This document shows, piece by piece, positions 49,285 through 59,154 of a stretch of DNA of 64,000 bases (the stretch's first letter is position 1; every line of letters starts with the position of its first letter). A program made the position numbers and the translations under genes. The notes below the pieces were generated by a model. The model was not told the DNA's origin, ran no database searches, and saw only the letters and a program-made list of their open reading frames with translations. The stretch is from Pelagibius sp. CAU 1746. GTDB lineage: Bacteria; Pseudomonadota; Alphaproteobacteria; Kiloniellales; Kiloniellaceae. Where the stretch lies: NCBI RefSeq assembly GCF_039839785.1, contig NZ_JBDOQT010000001.1, positions 682,001 through 746,000 of the forward strand, in the 5' to 3' direction.

Positions 49285-49821
49285 CTACCCCCTTTTGCCG
49301 GGTTCTCCGCCTTCCCGGTCCTCGTCCTCACCGGCCGGGTCGATCCCCAGCTCGATGAGGTTGCTGCCGGTCGCCGGGTCCAGCGCCAGGCCCCGCGCCC
49401 GCATGGCGGCGGCGGCCCGCCCGGCCAGCCAGCCGAAGTCCTCCAGGGAGGATTCGAAGGTCATGGCGCCGCCTCCGCCTTTCAGCGTCAATTGCATGAA
49501 CCCGCCGCTCCGCGGCCGCCGCTTGCCGCGCCGGGACCCGAAATAGCGCAGCTTCATGGCCTCGATTTCGTCCCAGGGCATGACCTTGGTCGTGGCGCCG
49601 CGGCAGGCGATCTCGTCCTCGGTGACGGCCACCCGCAGTTTGTGGCGGTGGACGGTGCGCAGGCCGAAAATGGTGAAAAGCGCGGCCACGGAGCCGAATA
49701 TGACCAGCACGACCGGTCCCGGCGGCACCGCGAGCAGCACCCCGAAGCCGACGAAGGCGCCGGCGGTGCTGCGCAGATAGTCGCCGTAGAGCGCGCGCGG
49801 CGGATAGCGAAGCAGCTTCAT
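49285..49821 (-). CDS. small membrane protein with PH-like domain
   Basis: A 178-residue protein with two predicted N-terminal helices (about 17-53), then a beta-rich region LRVAVTEDEIACRGATTKVMPWDEIEAMKL and FMQLTLKGGGGAMTFESSLEDF that resembles bacterial PH (YdbT/YcxB-like) domains. The C-terminus is acidic and disordered-looking. Its start overlaps the deacetylase stop by four bases, so it is the last gene of the glycan operon. Role unknown. Confidence 0.75.
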   Translation of the reverse strand: MKLLRYPPRALYGDYLRSTAGAFVGFGVLLAVPPGPVVLVIFGSVAALFTIFGLRTVHRHKLRVAVTEDEIACRGATTKVMPWDEIEAMKLRYFGSRRGKRRPRSGGFMQLTLKGGGGAMTFESSLEDFGWLAGRAAAAMRARGLALDPATGSNLIELGIDPAGEDEDREGGEPGKRG

Positions 49822-50627
49822 CCCGCCACCTCCCGCGTGAAGACGGCCGCCGGCGGCGCGAGGCGGACGGCGCGGTGCCCTGCGAGGCGGGCCAGCAGCT
49901 CGCCCAGGAAGTCCCAGGCCGCGCCGTCGTGCACCGCGTGGTGGCTGAGGATGCCGCTGGGCTCGCCGGGGTCGGCCCGGCCCTCCCGCTTGGCCGCCAG
50001 GTGCCCGCTCAGCAGGCCCAGCGCGGCCTCGGCCCCCAGGAAACGGCGTTCTGGCCGCCACTGCATCAGGTCCAGATGGCAGTTCACCTGGGTGAGGCCC
50101 GGGGCCGCCTCGGCGGCGGCGCGGGCCTGGTAGCAGGAAAGCCCGGTGAAGCCGAGGTCCGGCAGGCGCGGCAGCAGCGCCGCGGCGATGCGGTTCCACG
50201 GCGGCACCAGCACCGGCAGGAAGCGCCGGCCGAAGCGCCGGGACAGGCTCTCGCGACCGCGGCGCAGTTCGTCCAGCACCGCCGGGCGCGCCGCGGGGTC
50301 GACCAGCTCGCACTTCTTGGCGCCCCGCTGCGCAAGGCCGCCGGCATGATTGGCATGGGCAAAGCCATGCTGGAAGACGGCGATGTCGGCCCGCCGGCCG
50401 TCCAGGAGCCGGGCCAGGGCATCCTCCGCCTTGGCGGGAATCACCGCCAGAGCCAGGGGCGCGGCCTGGCGGGCGGCCAGCTCCAGCAGCCGCTCCAGCG
50501 CCGGGGAGGGGGCGGCCGCGTCGTCGTCGCGCCACCAGACTTCCGCCGCGCGCCCGGCCGCCGCCCAGGCGTCCAGTTCCGTCTCCAGGGCCGTCCAGGC
50601 CGCGTGTTCCGTCGTTCCTGCCGTCAT
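49818..50627 (-). CDS. polysaccharide-deacetylase-like (NodB/CE4 fold) protein
   Basis: The 269-residue protein shows the CE4-like layout: WWRDDDAAAPSPALERLLEL with the metal/catalytic aspartates (about 32-34), FQHGFAHANHAG with the histidine pair, and a later SHHAVHDG. It may de-N-acetylate a glycan built by the neighbouring glycosyltransferases. The gene overlaps both neighbours by four bases. Confidence 0.85.
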   Translation of the reverse strand: MTAGTTEHAAWTALETELDAWAAAGRAAEVWWRDDDAAAPSPALERLLELAARQAAPLALAVIPAKAEDALARLLDGRRADIAVFQHGFAHANHAGGLAQRGAKKCELVDPAARPAVLDELRRGRESLSRRFGRRFLPVLVPPWNRIAAALLPRLPDLGFTGLSCYQARAAAEAAPGLTQVNCHLDLMQWRPERRFLGAEAALGLLSGHLAAKREGRADPGEPSGILSHHAVHDGAAWDFLGELLARLAGHRAVRLAPPAAVFTREVAG

Positions 50628-51814
50628 TCGGCGGCTTCCTTCATCCGGCCGATGAGATGCCGCGCGGTCTCCGCGGCGCCGTCCAGCTCGAAAGGGGTTT
50701 TTCCGTGGGCGCCGCCCTGGGCCAGCGCCCGGGCGATGCCGGCGGCCAGGGCGGCGGGGGAGAGGCCGTCCTCGGCGACGACGGTGATCAGGTCGTTCGC
50801 CGCCAGCACCTCCGCGCGCTGGGTCTGCTCGGTTTCGCTGCCGCCGGCGAAGGGCACGATGACCGCCGGCACGCCGGTGGCCAGCACCTCCATCAGGGTG
50901 TTGTAGCCGCCCTGGCTGATCGACAGCCGGGCGCGGCTCAGCAGAGCCACGAAGTCGGGCCGCGCGCGTTCCACGATCACTCCTGCCGGGGCCGCCTCGG
51001 CGATGGCCCGGAAATCGGTCTCGGGCATGTTGGGGCCGATCAGCAGGCGCCAGGGCGCCTCGGCCAGGGGCGACAGTGCGCGTGCCGCCAGGGCCGTGCG
51101 CAGCAGCGCCGCGCCCACCGCGCCGCCGCCGGCGGAAACGACAACCTCGCCGCGCCCCGTGGTGTCGTCCGACTGCCGCGCCGCGGCGGCGGCCCGGCCG
51201 GCCTCGGTCACGTAGCCGGTGTAGTGCAGGCGCTCGGCCACCGCGTCGCTCTCCGGGAAACTGTCCTCCAGGCGGAAGAAGCGCGGGTCGCCGTGCATGT
51301 AGACGATGTCGAAGAGCCGAGTGAAGCGGTCGACCATCCAGGCGGTCTTCTCCGCGCGCTCCGGCCGGTTGACGATGTCGCGCAGAGAGCAGGCGATCAG
51401 CGCCGGCGGGCTGTCGGCGCGGGCCGCCTCGATCAGGGGGTCCAGCTCGAAGCGCATCTTGCGGCGCCCGAAGGGATAGAGCTCGATCATCACCGCCCGC
51501 GGGCGGCAGCGGCGGTAGACTTCCAGCAGCAGCGCGCGGCGCCGCGCCTTCCAGGCTTCGTCGATCGGCCGGTCGTGCTCGTCCAGGATGACGGCGAAGC
51601 TTTCGTCCTGGGTGCGCGCCGGGGGCAGCTGCACGACTTCGATGCCGTCCAGGCCCAGCCCGGTCACCGGCCAGCCGCCGGTGACGAAGACCACCTTCAG
51701 CCCGGCCCGCTGGAAGGCGCGGGCCAGCACCGCGGCGCGGCGGATGTGGCCGATGCCGAGCAGGTGCTGGACGTAGAGCAGGACGTCGGCTCGTTCGGGG
51801 GCGCGTTCGGTCAT
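50624..51814 (-). CDS. MurG-like (GT28-type) glycosyltransferase
   Basis: The 396-residue protein has a GT-B fold: N-terminal VQHLLGIGHIRRAAVLARAFQ, and in the C-terminal half VVVSAGGGAVG and the UDP-sugar site LSISQGGYNTLMEVLATGVPAVIVPFAGG-type loop (about 300-325). It resembles MurG-like transferases and is a distant paralogue of the first gene of the operon (54881-56110). Donor and acceptor are unknown. Its start overlaps the phosphatase stop by four bases. Confidence 0.88.
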   Translation of the reverse strand: MTERAPERADVLLYVQHLLGIGHIRRAAVLARAFQRAGLKVVFVTGGWPVTGLGLDGIEVVQLPPARTQDESFAVILDEHDRPIDEAWKARRRALLLEVYRRCRPRAVMIELYPFGRRKMRFELDPLIEAARADSPPALIACSLRDIVNRPERAEKTAWMVDRFTRLFDIVYMHGDPRFFRLEDSFPESDAVAERLHYTGYVTEAGRAAAAARQSDDTTGRGEVVVSAGGGAVGAALLRTALAARALSPLAEAPWRLLIGPNMPETDFRAIAEAAPAGVIVERARPDFVALLSRARLSISQGGYNTLMEVLATGVPAVIVPFAGGSETEQTQRAEVLAANDLITVVAEDGLSPAALAAGIARALAQGGAHGKTPFELDGAAETARHLIGRMKEAAE

Positions 51815-52404
51815 GAGGCTTGCAGCGGCAGATTGAGGCTGTCGATCTCGGGCCGGCCGCCGGCGGCCAGGGTGAAGCCCTGGGCGCAGCCGTTGCGCAG
51901 CTTCACCGGCGGCTTGTCGCGCATGTCCCAGCCGCTGGCCAGGGCATAGACCGCGCGGATGACGCCTTTGTGGGTCACCGCGATCACGGTTCCGGAGGTC
52001 TCTTGGGCCAGCTTCGCCAGCAGGGGCCGCACCCGCTGCTGCACGTCGCGCGGGCTCTCGCCGCCGGGCGGGCGGAAGTCCAGGCCGCGGGCCTCGTTGT
52101 CGGCCATCTCGGGGCCCAGCTCGTCGCGCAGCTCGGCCAGGGTGCGGCCCTCCCAGGCGCCCCAGTCGGTCTCGATCAGCAGCGCTTCGCTGTGCACCGG
52201 CGCGCCGTGCAGGATCTCGGCGGTGGCGCGGGCGCGGGTCAGCGGGCTGCAGATCCAGCGGGCGCCTTCGGCTTCGGGCGGCAGCCGCCAGCTTTCCACC
52301 TCGGCGCGCCCGGCCGGCGACAGCGGCGGGTCGCTGCGCCCCTGGATGCGCCCGGCCTCGTTCCAGGCGGTGGGGCCGTGGCGGATCAGCAGCAGGCGGC
52401 TCAA
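51811..52404 (-). CDS. histidine phosphatase family protein (phosphoglycerate-mutase-like)
   Basis: The 197-residue protein starts with LLLIRHGPTAWNEAGRIQG (RHG at about 8-10), then SPLTRARATAEIL, a glutamate in WGAWEGRTLAEL and a late VTHKGVIRAV histidine. The probable start is TTG at 52404, overlapping the GT4 stop (TTGA). Within a glycan operon it might remove a phosphate from a sugar or lipid-linked intermediate; this is inference from context. Confidence 0.85.
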   Translation of the reverse strand: MSRLLLIRHGPTAWNEAGRIQGRSDPPLSPAGRAEVESWRLPPEAEGARWICSPLTRARATAEILHGAPVHSEALLIETDWGAWEGRTLAELRDELGPEMADNEARGLDFRPPGGESPRDVQQRVRPLLAKLAQETSGTVIAVTHKGVIRAVYALASGWDMRDKPPVKLRNGCAQGFTLAAGGRPEIDSLNLPLQAS

Positions 52405-53531
52405 GGGTTGCTCGCTTCGGCCAGGATGGTGTTGAGCCGCCTGGCGGCGGCGCTCAGGCTGTGCTGCTCGGCGATCACTTTGGGGGCGGCCTTGCCCATG
52501 GCAATGCGGCTCGCCTTCTGGGACAGCATTTCGCGCACGCTGGCGGCGAAGGTGGCCAGGCCCGGATCGGCGAGATAGCCGGTGACGCCTTCGGCGACCA
52601 CGTTCTCGACCCCCGGGCTGCGCCCGGCGACCACGGGGATGCCGGCGGCCTGGGCCTCCAGCAGGGCCATGCCGAAGGCTTCGTTCACCGCCGGCCAGAC
52701 CAGCAGGTCGCAGGCGGCGTAGAGCGCCGGCATGACCTCCGGCTGCACCAGCCCCAGGAAACGCACCCGCGCCGGCATCGCCCAGGTGAAGGCCTGGACC
52801 ACCGCGTCGTAGGCCTGGCCTTCGCCGGCCACCACCAGCTGCCAGGGAACGTCCGGGATGGCGCGCAGCGCCTGGGCCAGGATCTGATAGGACTTCAGCT
52901 TGTCGCCCGGGCGCATCATCGCCGCGGCCAGCAGCCAGGGCTGCTCGGGGTCCAGGTGCTGCTCGCTGGCCAGCACCGCCCGATAGTCCTCGCGCAGCGG
53001 CCGCACCGCTTCGAAAGGCGCGGTGTCGATGAAGGGTTTCAGCAGATGCACCTTGGCCGGGTCGGGGATCAGCTTGGCGTCCAAGGGGTTGAGGGTGATG
53101 ACCGCCGCCGCCTGTTCCAGCGCCGCCAGCACCGCCTTGTGGCCCGCCGCCCAGGGGCCGTCGGCCCGCTTGTAGGCGACCGAGGCTTCCGCAACCACGT
53201 AGGGGATCTTCAAGGCCTTGGCCACCTTGGGCCCGATCCAGTCCGGCGCCTTGTAGTAGAGGTGATAGGTGAACCACAGCTGCGGGCGGCGGCGCGCGGG
53301 AAGCTTCTTGTAGCGGCGGATGAGGCGGTCGGCGAGCTTGGCGCCCAGCGCCTGCAGGCGGGCCTGGCGCCGGCCGTCGCCCTCGGCCTCGCGGCTGCGC
53401 AGACGGCTGGCCAGCTCCACCTCGTGCCCGGCCTGCTCCAGCGCCTGAACGAACATGCGCGCCATCTGCCGGTCGCCCGAAGGGTTGGGGTGGGTCGGCG
53501 GTTTCAAAGGGGCATAGAACGCGATGCGCAT
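52401..53531 (-). CDS. GT4-type glycosyltransferase
   Basis: A 376-residue GT-B protein. The N-terminus [25 protein letters not shown] and the C-terminal E-x7-E motif in [33 protein letters not shown] are typical of GT4 retaining transferases. ATG 53531 was chosen because the sequence then matches the family start exactly; the codon at 53546 is a TTG. Part of the 49285-56110 operon. Confidence 0.92.
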   Translation of the reverse strand: MRIAFYAPLKPPTHPNPSGDRQMARMFVQALEQAGHEVELASRLRSREAEGDGRRQARLQALGAKLADRLIRRYKKLPARRRPQLWFTYHLYYKAPDWIGPKVAKALKIPYVVAEASVAYKRADGPWAAGHKAVLAALEQAAAVITLNPLDAKLIPDPAKVHLLKPFIDTAPFEAVRPLREDYRAVLASEQHLDPEQPWLLAAAMMRPGDKLKSYQILAQALRAIPDVPWQLVVAGEGQAYDAVVQAFTWAMPARVRFLGLVQPEVMPALYAACDLLVWPAVNEAFGMALLEAQAAGIPVVAGRSPGVENVVAEGVTGYLADPGLATFAASVREMLSQKASRIAMGKAAPKVIAEQHSLSAAARRLNTILAEASNP

Positions 53532-53568
53532 GGTGGTCCGGGACAAGCTCTCTTGGATAAGGGGCGGG

Positions 53569-54858
53569 TTATTCGGCGGCTTGGCGCCCGAGGGGTGCCG
53601 GCAGCAGCCCCGCCAGGACGTCGATGCCGCCCTTCATATCAAAATCCGCCCGGATGCGCTGCTGTCCCGCGTCGCCCAGCCGCCGCCGTTCGGCCGGCGC
53701 GGCGATCAGGCGGGCCAGGGCGGCGGCCAGGGCCTCGGGGTCGTCGGGCGGCACCAGGGCGCCGCTGCGCCGGTCCTCGATCAGCTCGGGAATGGCTGCC
53801 ACCCGCGTGGCCAGGCAGGCGAGCCCCTGGCTCTGCGCCTCCATCAGCACGTTGGGCAGGCCGTCGCGGTCGCCGTCGCCGGCGATGCGGCTGGCCAGCA
53901 CGAAGAGGTCGGCCGCAAGGTATTGCTGCAGGACCTCCTCCTGGGCCTGGCTGCCCATCCAGGCGATGCGTCCGTCAAGGCCCAGGGCGGCCGCCTGGCG
54001 CTCCAGCGCCGTGCGCAGCGGGCCGCCGCCGATATGGGTCAGGCGCCAGTGCAGGCCCTCGGGCAGCCTGGCCAGCGCCCGCAGCAGCACGTCGTAGCCC
54101 TTTTTCTCGACCGCCCGGCCCACCGAGAGCAGGCGCACCGGCTCCGCCGGGTCGCTGCCGTCGCGCAGGCCCGCCGGGCGCGGCGCCGCGGCGAAGCGGG
54201 CAAGGTCGAGGCCGTGGTAGAGCAGGCGGACGCGCCGGGGGACTGGTGTCAGGCTGCGCAGATGCTCGGCGCCGAAGTGGGTGCAGGTCACCAGCCACTC
54301 GGCCTCGGCCAGCTTCTCGCGCTTCTCCCAGTCCGGGATGGTCCAGATGTCCTTGGCGTGGGCGGAGACGCTCCAGGGCAGGCCGGTCATCAGCGCGGTA
54401 TAGCGCGCCACCGAGGCGGGGGTATGCAGGAAATGAGCGTAGAGCCAGGTAACCTCGGCCGGCAGCTCGGCGGCCAGCACGCAGGCTTGGCCGAAGCGGC
54501 GCAGGCGGTTCGGCGTCAGATCGCGCCGCAGGTCGCGCCGGAAGGCGCGCCATGCCGCCGGGTAGCCGGGCAGGCGCCGGGCCCGCCACCAGCCGCGCAG
54601 GACGCGCAGCGGCTCCTGGTAGAGGTATTCGGGCAGGTAGCTGACCGGGGCGCGGATTTCGTCATGCACCGGATGGCGCCTGCGGTCGGTGGGATGGCGC
54701 AGGGAGACGAGTCGCAGGGTGAAACCGCGGCGCTCCAGGGCCAGAATCTCCTGGGCGATGAAGGTCTCCGAGAGGCGCGGGTAGCCCTTGAGGATGACCG
54801 CCGCGGCGCCGTGGCCTCGCAGGCTCCGTCCTTGCGGCCTGTCGTGTTCCTGAGTCAT
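53569..54858 (-). CDS. GT4-type glycosyltransferase
   Basis: The 429-residue protein begins with VILKGYPRLSETFIAQEILALERRG, the hallmark of the colanic-acid/exopolysaccharide GT4 subgroup. The C-terminal half has LLSVGRAVEKKGYDVLLRALA, ADLFVLASRIAGDGDRDGLPNVLMEAQSQGLACLAT with the E-x7-E motif, and IPELIEDRRSGALV. It lies 22 bases after the first glycosyltransferase gene of the operon. Confidence 0.93.
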   Translation of the reverse strand: MTQEHDRPQGRSLRGHGAAAVILKGYPRLSETFIAQEILALERRGFTLRLVSLRHPTDRRRHPVHDEIRAPVSYLPEYLYQEPLRVLRGWWRARRLPGYPAAWRAFRRDLRRDLTPNRLRRFGQACVLAAELPAEVTWLYAHFLHTPASVARYTALMTGLPWSVSAHAKDIWTIPDWEKREKLAEAEWLVTCTHFGAEHLRSLTPVPRRVRLLYHGLDLARFAAAPRPAGLRDGSDPAEPVRLLSVGRAVEKKGYDVLLRALARLPEGLHWRLTHIGGGPLRTALERQAAALGLDGRIAWMGSQAQEEVLQQYLAADLFVLASRIAGDGDRDGLPNVLMEAQSQGLACLATRVAAIPELIEDRRSGALVPPDDPEALAAALARLIAAPAERRRLGDAGQQRIRADFDMKGGIDVLAGLLPAPLGRQAAE

Positions 54859-54880
54859 GCGGCGGTCACCTAGGCTGCTG

Positions 54881-56110
54881 TCACAGCCGGCCGGTGGTCG
54901 GGGTTTCGGCGACGCTGAGCTGGCTCGCGCCGTGCTCCAGCCAGTATTCCGCCAGGCGCACGACGTTTTTCGGGCCGTCCAGCAGGCCCGGCACCACCAC
55001 CTCCGACGGCCGGCGCTGCTGCGGCAGGTTGCGCAGCGCCGTGGCCATGAGGTGGGCGTCGCGGGTGCCGTCGTCGCGCAGCATCTGCACCAGCCCCAGG
55101 TCCTGGGCGCGCGATGCGCGGATGAGCTGTTCCCTGCGCGGCATGGAGCGCGGGATCACCACGGCGCGCTTGTCGAAGGACAGCACCTCGCAGAAGGTGT
55201 TGTAGCCGCCCATGCAGACCACGCCGATGGCGCGGTCCATCAGGCTTTCCAGGTGGGTCTCGAAAGTAACGGCCTCGACGTTGTCCAACTGCGCGGCGCG
55301 GGCCTGGAAATCGCTTTGCGCTTCGCCCTTCATGAAGGGGCCGAGCACCAGCAGCGCCGGGTGCGGCAGCTTGGGGTCGCTCTCGTAGGCGCGCAGCACC
55401 CAGTCGATGATGGCTTCGCCGTCGCCGCCGCCGCCGACGGTGACCAGCAGGAAGGGGTCCTCGATCTTCTCCAGCGGGACATGGGGGCTGACCTTCGGCA
55501 GGCTGCGCTTCAGATAGCCGGTGTAGGTCATCTTTTTGCGCACCGAATCCGGCAGCTCGATGCCTTCCAGGGGATCGCAGACCTGCGGCAGCCCGTAGAC
55601 CCAGATGTCGTCGAAATAGCGCTGCAGGGCCGGCACCACCTGCTTGCGTTCCCACTCCGGCGCCAGCAGGCCGGGTTCGTCCATCACGTCGCGCAGGCCC
55701 AGGACGCAAGGGGTGCCGCGCTCGCGCAGCATGGCCAGCGTGCCCTCCACCTCGCCGCGCAGGCCCAGGGGCTCCTTGTCGACGATGAAGAGGTCGGGCT
55801 CGAAGGCCTCGGCGGTGTGCTCGATGATCGAGGCGCGCATGGCCATGGTCTGCTCGACGTCGATGTGCAGCGCCAGGGAGGTATAGTCGCCGTTGCGCAG
55901 TTTGATCACGCCCGGCACGCGCACGAAATCCACGCGCGAGCGGAAATCGAAAGAGCCGATGATCGGCGAGCCGGAGAGGATCAGCACCGAAAGCGAGCGC
56001 TGTGCCTCCGCCAGGGTATGGGCGATCTCGCGGCAGCGCCGCAGGTGGCCCAGACCGAAGCTGTCATGGCTGTAGATAAGGACGCGCTTGCCTCTCCGGC
56101 CGTCCTGCAT
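54881..56110 (-). CDS. MurG-like (GT28-type) glycosyltransferase, first gene of the glycan operon
   Basis: The 409-residue protein has KRVLIYSHDSFGLGHLRRCREIAHTLAE at the N-terminus, LLVTVGGGGDGEAIIDWVLRAYE in the linker and VCMGGYNTFCEVLSFDKRAVVIPRSMPRREQ as the nucleotide-sugar site. It is paralogous to 50624-51814. GAGGGAGATGG precedes ATG 56110; in-frame upstream sequence is unlike the family. It should be the promoter-proximal gene, facing the ABC protein gene divergently. Confidence 0.9.
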   Translation of the reverse strand: MQDGRRGKRVLIYSHDSFGLGHLRRCREIAHTLAEAQRSLSVLILSGSPIIGSFDFRSRVDFVRVPGVIKLRNGDYTSLALHIDVEQTMAMRASIIEHTAEAFEPDLFIVDKEPLGLRGEVEGTLAMLRERGTPCVLGLRDVMDEPGLLAPEWERKQVVPALQRYFDDIWVYGLPQVCDPLEGIELPDSVRKKMTYTGYLKRSLPKVSPHVPLEKIEDPFLLVTVGGGGDGEAIIDWVLRAYESDPKLPHPALLVLGPFMKGEAQSDFQARAAQLDNVEAVTFETHLESLMDRAIGVVCMGGYNTFCEVLSFDKRAVVIPRSMPRREQLIRASRAQDLGLVQMLRDDGTRDAHLMATALRNLPQQRRPSEVVVPGLLDGPKNVVRLAEYWLEHGASQLSVAETPTTGRL

Positions 56111-56337
56111 GCCGCCATCTCCCTCTTCGCGGTCTGCCGCGGCGACTATGGCACAGGGGCGCGCGGGCCGGAAGAGCGCTCTGACGTATCCTTCCCGGGA
56201 CACTCCGGCGGTTTCGGGCCTCCCATGCGGAGTCCAGAATGTTTCATTTCCGGCGGATCATGGACTAAGTTGCGAAGTTCGCACGTCCGGCGGCGCCTGC
56301 AGGGGCGGGCCTCGCCGCCACCCGGCAACGAGGGTCC

Positions 56338-59046
56338 ATGGAACCGAATATTTTCAAGTACGTATGGCGCCACAGCCGGGCCGAGCAGCTGATTATCCTG
56401 CTGCTGGTGGTGACATCCCTGCCCTTCTACTACTTTTCCCTCAATCTGCCGAAGCAGATCGTCAATGAGGGCATCCAGGGCCAGGGCTTCGAATCTCCGG
56501 GTTCGACCCAGGCCCTTTTCCGGATCGATCTACCTTACGGCGAAACGCTCTTCGGCGCTCCCGTCACCCTTTTCGACGGCATCGACCTGGTGCAGCGGGA
56601 CATGCTGCTGGGGCTCAGCTTCTCCTTCCTGGCGCTGGTCATGGTCAACGGCATGTTCAAGCTGGTGATCAACACCCGCAAGGGCCGCATGGGCGAGCGC
56701 CTGCTGCGCCGCCTGCGCTTCGAACTCGCCGACCGCATCCTGCGCTTTCCGCTGCCGCACCTGAAGCGGGTGAAGCCGTCGGAAATGGCCACCATGATCA
56801 AGGACGAGGTGGAGCCGCTGGGCGGCTTCATCGGCGACGCCTTCGCCACGCCCCTGTTTCTCGGCGGCCAGGCGGCCACGGCCATGCTGTTCATCATGGT
56901 GCAGTCGTTCTGGCTCGGGCTGGTGGCGGCAGGCGTGGTGATGTTCCAGTCCTTCCTCATCCCCCGGCTGCGCCGGCGCATCCTGGTGCTGGGCCGCGAG
57001 CGTCAGCTCACCGCGCGCCAGCTCGCCGGGCGTATCGGGGAGATCATCGACGGCGGAGTGGAGGTGCAGGCCAACGACGCCACCAACTACGAGCGCGCCG
57101 ACCTGGCCTCGCGCCTGGGGCGCATCTTCAAGATCCGCTACGAAATCTATCAGCGGAAGTTCTTCGTCAAGTTCCTCAACAACCTGCTGGCCCAGGTCAC
57201 CCCCTTCGTGTTCTACGCCGGCGGCGGGCTGCTGGCGATCTCCGGCCACCTCGACATCGGCGCCCTTGTCGCCGTCATCGCCGCCTATAAGGATCTGCCC
57301 TCGCCGATCAAGGAGATGATCGACTGGGACCAGCAGCGCCTCGACGTGCAAATCAAGTACGAGCAGGTCATCGGCCAGTTCCAGCCGCCGCAGCTCATCG
57401 ACGCGACGCAGCAGTCGACGGACAACGATGCCGGGCCGCCGCTCAGCGGTCAGATCACCGCATCGGCACTGACGCTGCTGGACGACGCCGACCAGCCGCT
57501 GGTGCGCGCGGTGAATTTCACCATCGACGTCACCCAGCACGTCGCCATCGTCGGCCCCAGCGGCAGCGGCACCGAGCAGCTCAGCTACATGCTTTCGGGC
57601 CTGGTCTGGCCCAGCTCCGGCAGCCTGCGCATCGACGGCCGCGACATCGAGCGCCTGCCCACGGCGGTGACCGGTCGGCGCATGGCCTATGTCGGGCCCA
57701 GCGCCTACCATTTCCCGGGCTCGCTGCGCGACAACCTGCTCTACGGCCTGAAGCACCGCCCGCTGCGGCCGGCCGATCCCGAACGGGCGATCAGCCACGA
57801 CGACCTGGTGGAGGCCAGGCGCGCCGGCAACCCGGACCTCGATATCAACGCCGACTGGATCGACTACGCGGCCGCGGGCGCCGAAGGTCCGCAGGACATC
57901 AACGCCCGCCTGCTGGAGGTCTTGGCCGTGGTCGACCTGAAGGGCGATGCCTATCGCTTCGGGCTGACCGGTACCATCGACCCCGAGCGCAGCCCGGGGG
58001 TCGCCGAGAGCATCCTGATGGCGCGCGCCGCGCTGATCGAACGCCTGCAGTCCAGCGGCAATGACGACCTGGTGGTGCGCTTCGAAGCCGACAGCTACAA
58101 CGGCAACGCCAGCGTCGCCGAAAACCTGCTGTTCGGCACGCCGCGAAGCCCCGAATTCGCTTCCAAGGCGCTGGCCCAGAACGCCGTCGTCGCCGCCGTG
58201 CTGCGCGACGCCGGGCTGACCGACGCCTTCATCGGCATGGGCGTCACCATCGCCAAGACGATGGTCGAGATCTTCGCCGACTTGCCGCCGGGCCACCCTT
58301 TCTTCGAGCAGTTCAGCTTCATCAGCGACGACGACCTGCCGGAGTTCCGCACCATCGTCACGCGGGTGGAAAGCTCCGGCGTCGACGCGCTCGACGAGGC
58401 GGCGCGCGAGCTGCTGCTCGGCCTGCCTTTCAACTACGTCGAGGCGCGCCACCGCCTGGGCCTGGTCGACGGCGACATGGCCGAACGCCTGGTCGCCGCG
58501 CGTCAGCGCCTGGCCGAGCGTCTGGAGCGCGATCTGCCCGACGCGGTGGAGTTCTATCGCGCCGACGCCTACAACGCGGCCGCTTCGCTGCAGGACAACA
58601 TCCTTTTCGGCCGCCTCGCCTTCGGCCAGGCCGGCGCCGAGCAGATCATCGGCGACACCCTGGCCGAGGTGCTGGACGATCTCGGTCTGCGCGAAACCGT
58701 GATCGAGGCCGGCCTGGACTACAACGTCGGCCTGGGCGGCGTGCGCCTCAGCGCCATCCAGCGCCAGAAGCTGGCCCTGGCCCGGGCGCTGCTGAAACGC
58801 CCCGACCTGCTGATCATCAACGAGGCCGCGGCGGCCATGGACGGCGCCGGGCAGCACCGGCTGGTCGAGCGTCTCCTCGATCTGCGCCAGGGGCAGGGCG
58901 TCATCTGGGTGCTGCACCGCCCGGAGCTGGCGTCGCTTTTTGACACCATCCTCGTCATGCGCGACGGTCGCCTGGTCGAACAGGGCAGCTACGGCGAGCT
59001 GACCCAGCGCGAGTCGGCCTTCAAGGACTTGGTCGCGGCGGAATAG
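56338..59046 (+). CDS. atypical ABC protein: membrane domain plus degenerate nucleotide-binding domain with three Q-loop-like modules
   Basis: The 902-residue protein begins with an exporter-type membrane domain (about six helices, residues 15-330). The nucleotide-binding part is exceptional. Walker A reads GPSGSGTE (406-413) with Thr412 instead of the ATP-binding lysine. Three Q-loop-like stretches ending N-L/I-L-F/Y-G follow at 451-470, 582-600 and 739-758, separated by insertions. The signature is LSAIQ (804-808) instead of LSGGQ, Walker B is LLIINEA (Asn828 for Asp), while the H-loop His860 is kept. The open reading frame is intact. It precedes a cNMP-binding protein and a methyltransferase gene. 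ATP hydrolysis seems doubtful; a regulated flippase or sensor is inference. Confidence 0.88.
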   Translation: MEPNIFKYVWRHSRAEQLIILLLVVTSLPFYYFSLNLPKQIVNEGIQGQGFESPGSTQALFRIDLPYGETLFGAPVTLFDGIDLVQRDMLLGLSFSFLALVMVNGMFKLVINTRKGRMGERLLRRLRFELADRILRFPLPHLKRVKPSEMATMIKDEVEPLGGFIGDAFATPLFLGGQAATAMLFIMVQSFWLGLVAAGVVMFQSFLIPRLRRRILVLGRERQLTARQLAGRIGEIIDGGVEVQANDATNYERADLASRLGRIFKIRYEIYQRKFFVKFLNNLLAQVTPFVFYAGGGLLAISGHLDIGALVAVIAAYKDLPSPIKEMIDWDQQRLDVQIKYEQVIGQFQPPQLIDATQQSTDNDAGPPLSGQITASALTLLDDADQPLVRAVNFTIDVTQHVAIVGPSGSGTEQLSYMLSGLVWPSSGSLRIDGRDIERLPTAVTGRRMAYVGPSAYHFPGSLRDNLLYGLKHRPLRPADPERAISHDDLVEARRAGNPDLDINADWIDYAAAGAEGPQDINARLLEVLAVVDLKGDAYRFGLTGTIDPERSPGVAESILMARAALIERLQSSGNDDLVVRFEADSYNGNASVAENLLFGTPRSPEFASKALAQNAVVAAVLRDAGLTDAFIGMGVTIAKTMVEIFADLPPGHPFFEQFSFISDDDLPEFRTIVTRVESSGVDALDEAARELLLGLPFNYVEARHRLGLVDGDMAERLVAARQRLAERLERDLPDAVEFYRADAYNAAASLQDNILFGRLAFGQAGAEQIIGDTLAEVLDDLGLRETVIEAGLDYNVGLGGVRLSAIQRQKLALARALLKRPDLLIINEAAAAMDGAGQHRLVERLLDLRQGQGVIWVLHRPELASLFDTILVMRDGRLVEQGSYGELTQRESAFKDLVAAE

Positions 59047-59154
59047 GCGAGGGCATCGCAACCGGGCCGCCCCCCTGCGCGGCGGCCGCGAAAACAGGAC
59101 CCCAGGGTTCAGGAAAACGGGTCCGCAAACAGGGAAGGTACGAGGGAGCAGGAA

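Noticed and set aside
56338-59046. Calling the ABC gene a pseudogene because its ATPase motifs are altered
   Set aside because: The frame is uninterrupted for 902 codons, the H-loop and membrane domain are kept, and it lies in a compact gene group, so a functional specialised protein is more likely.
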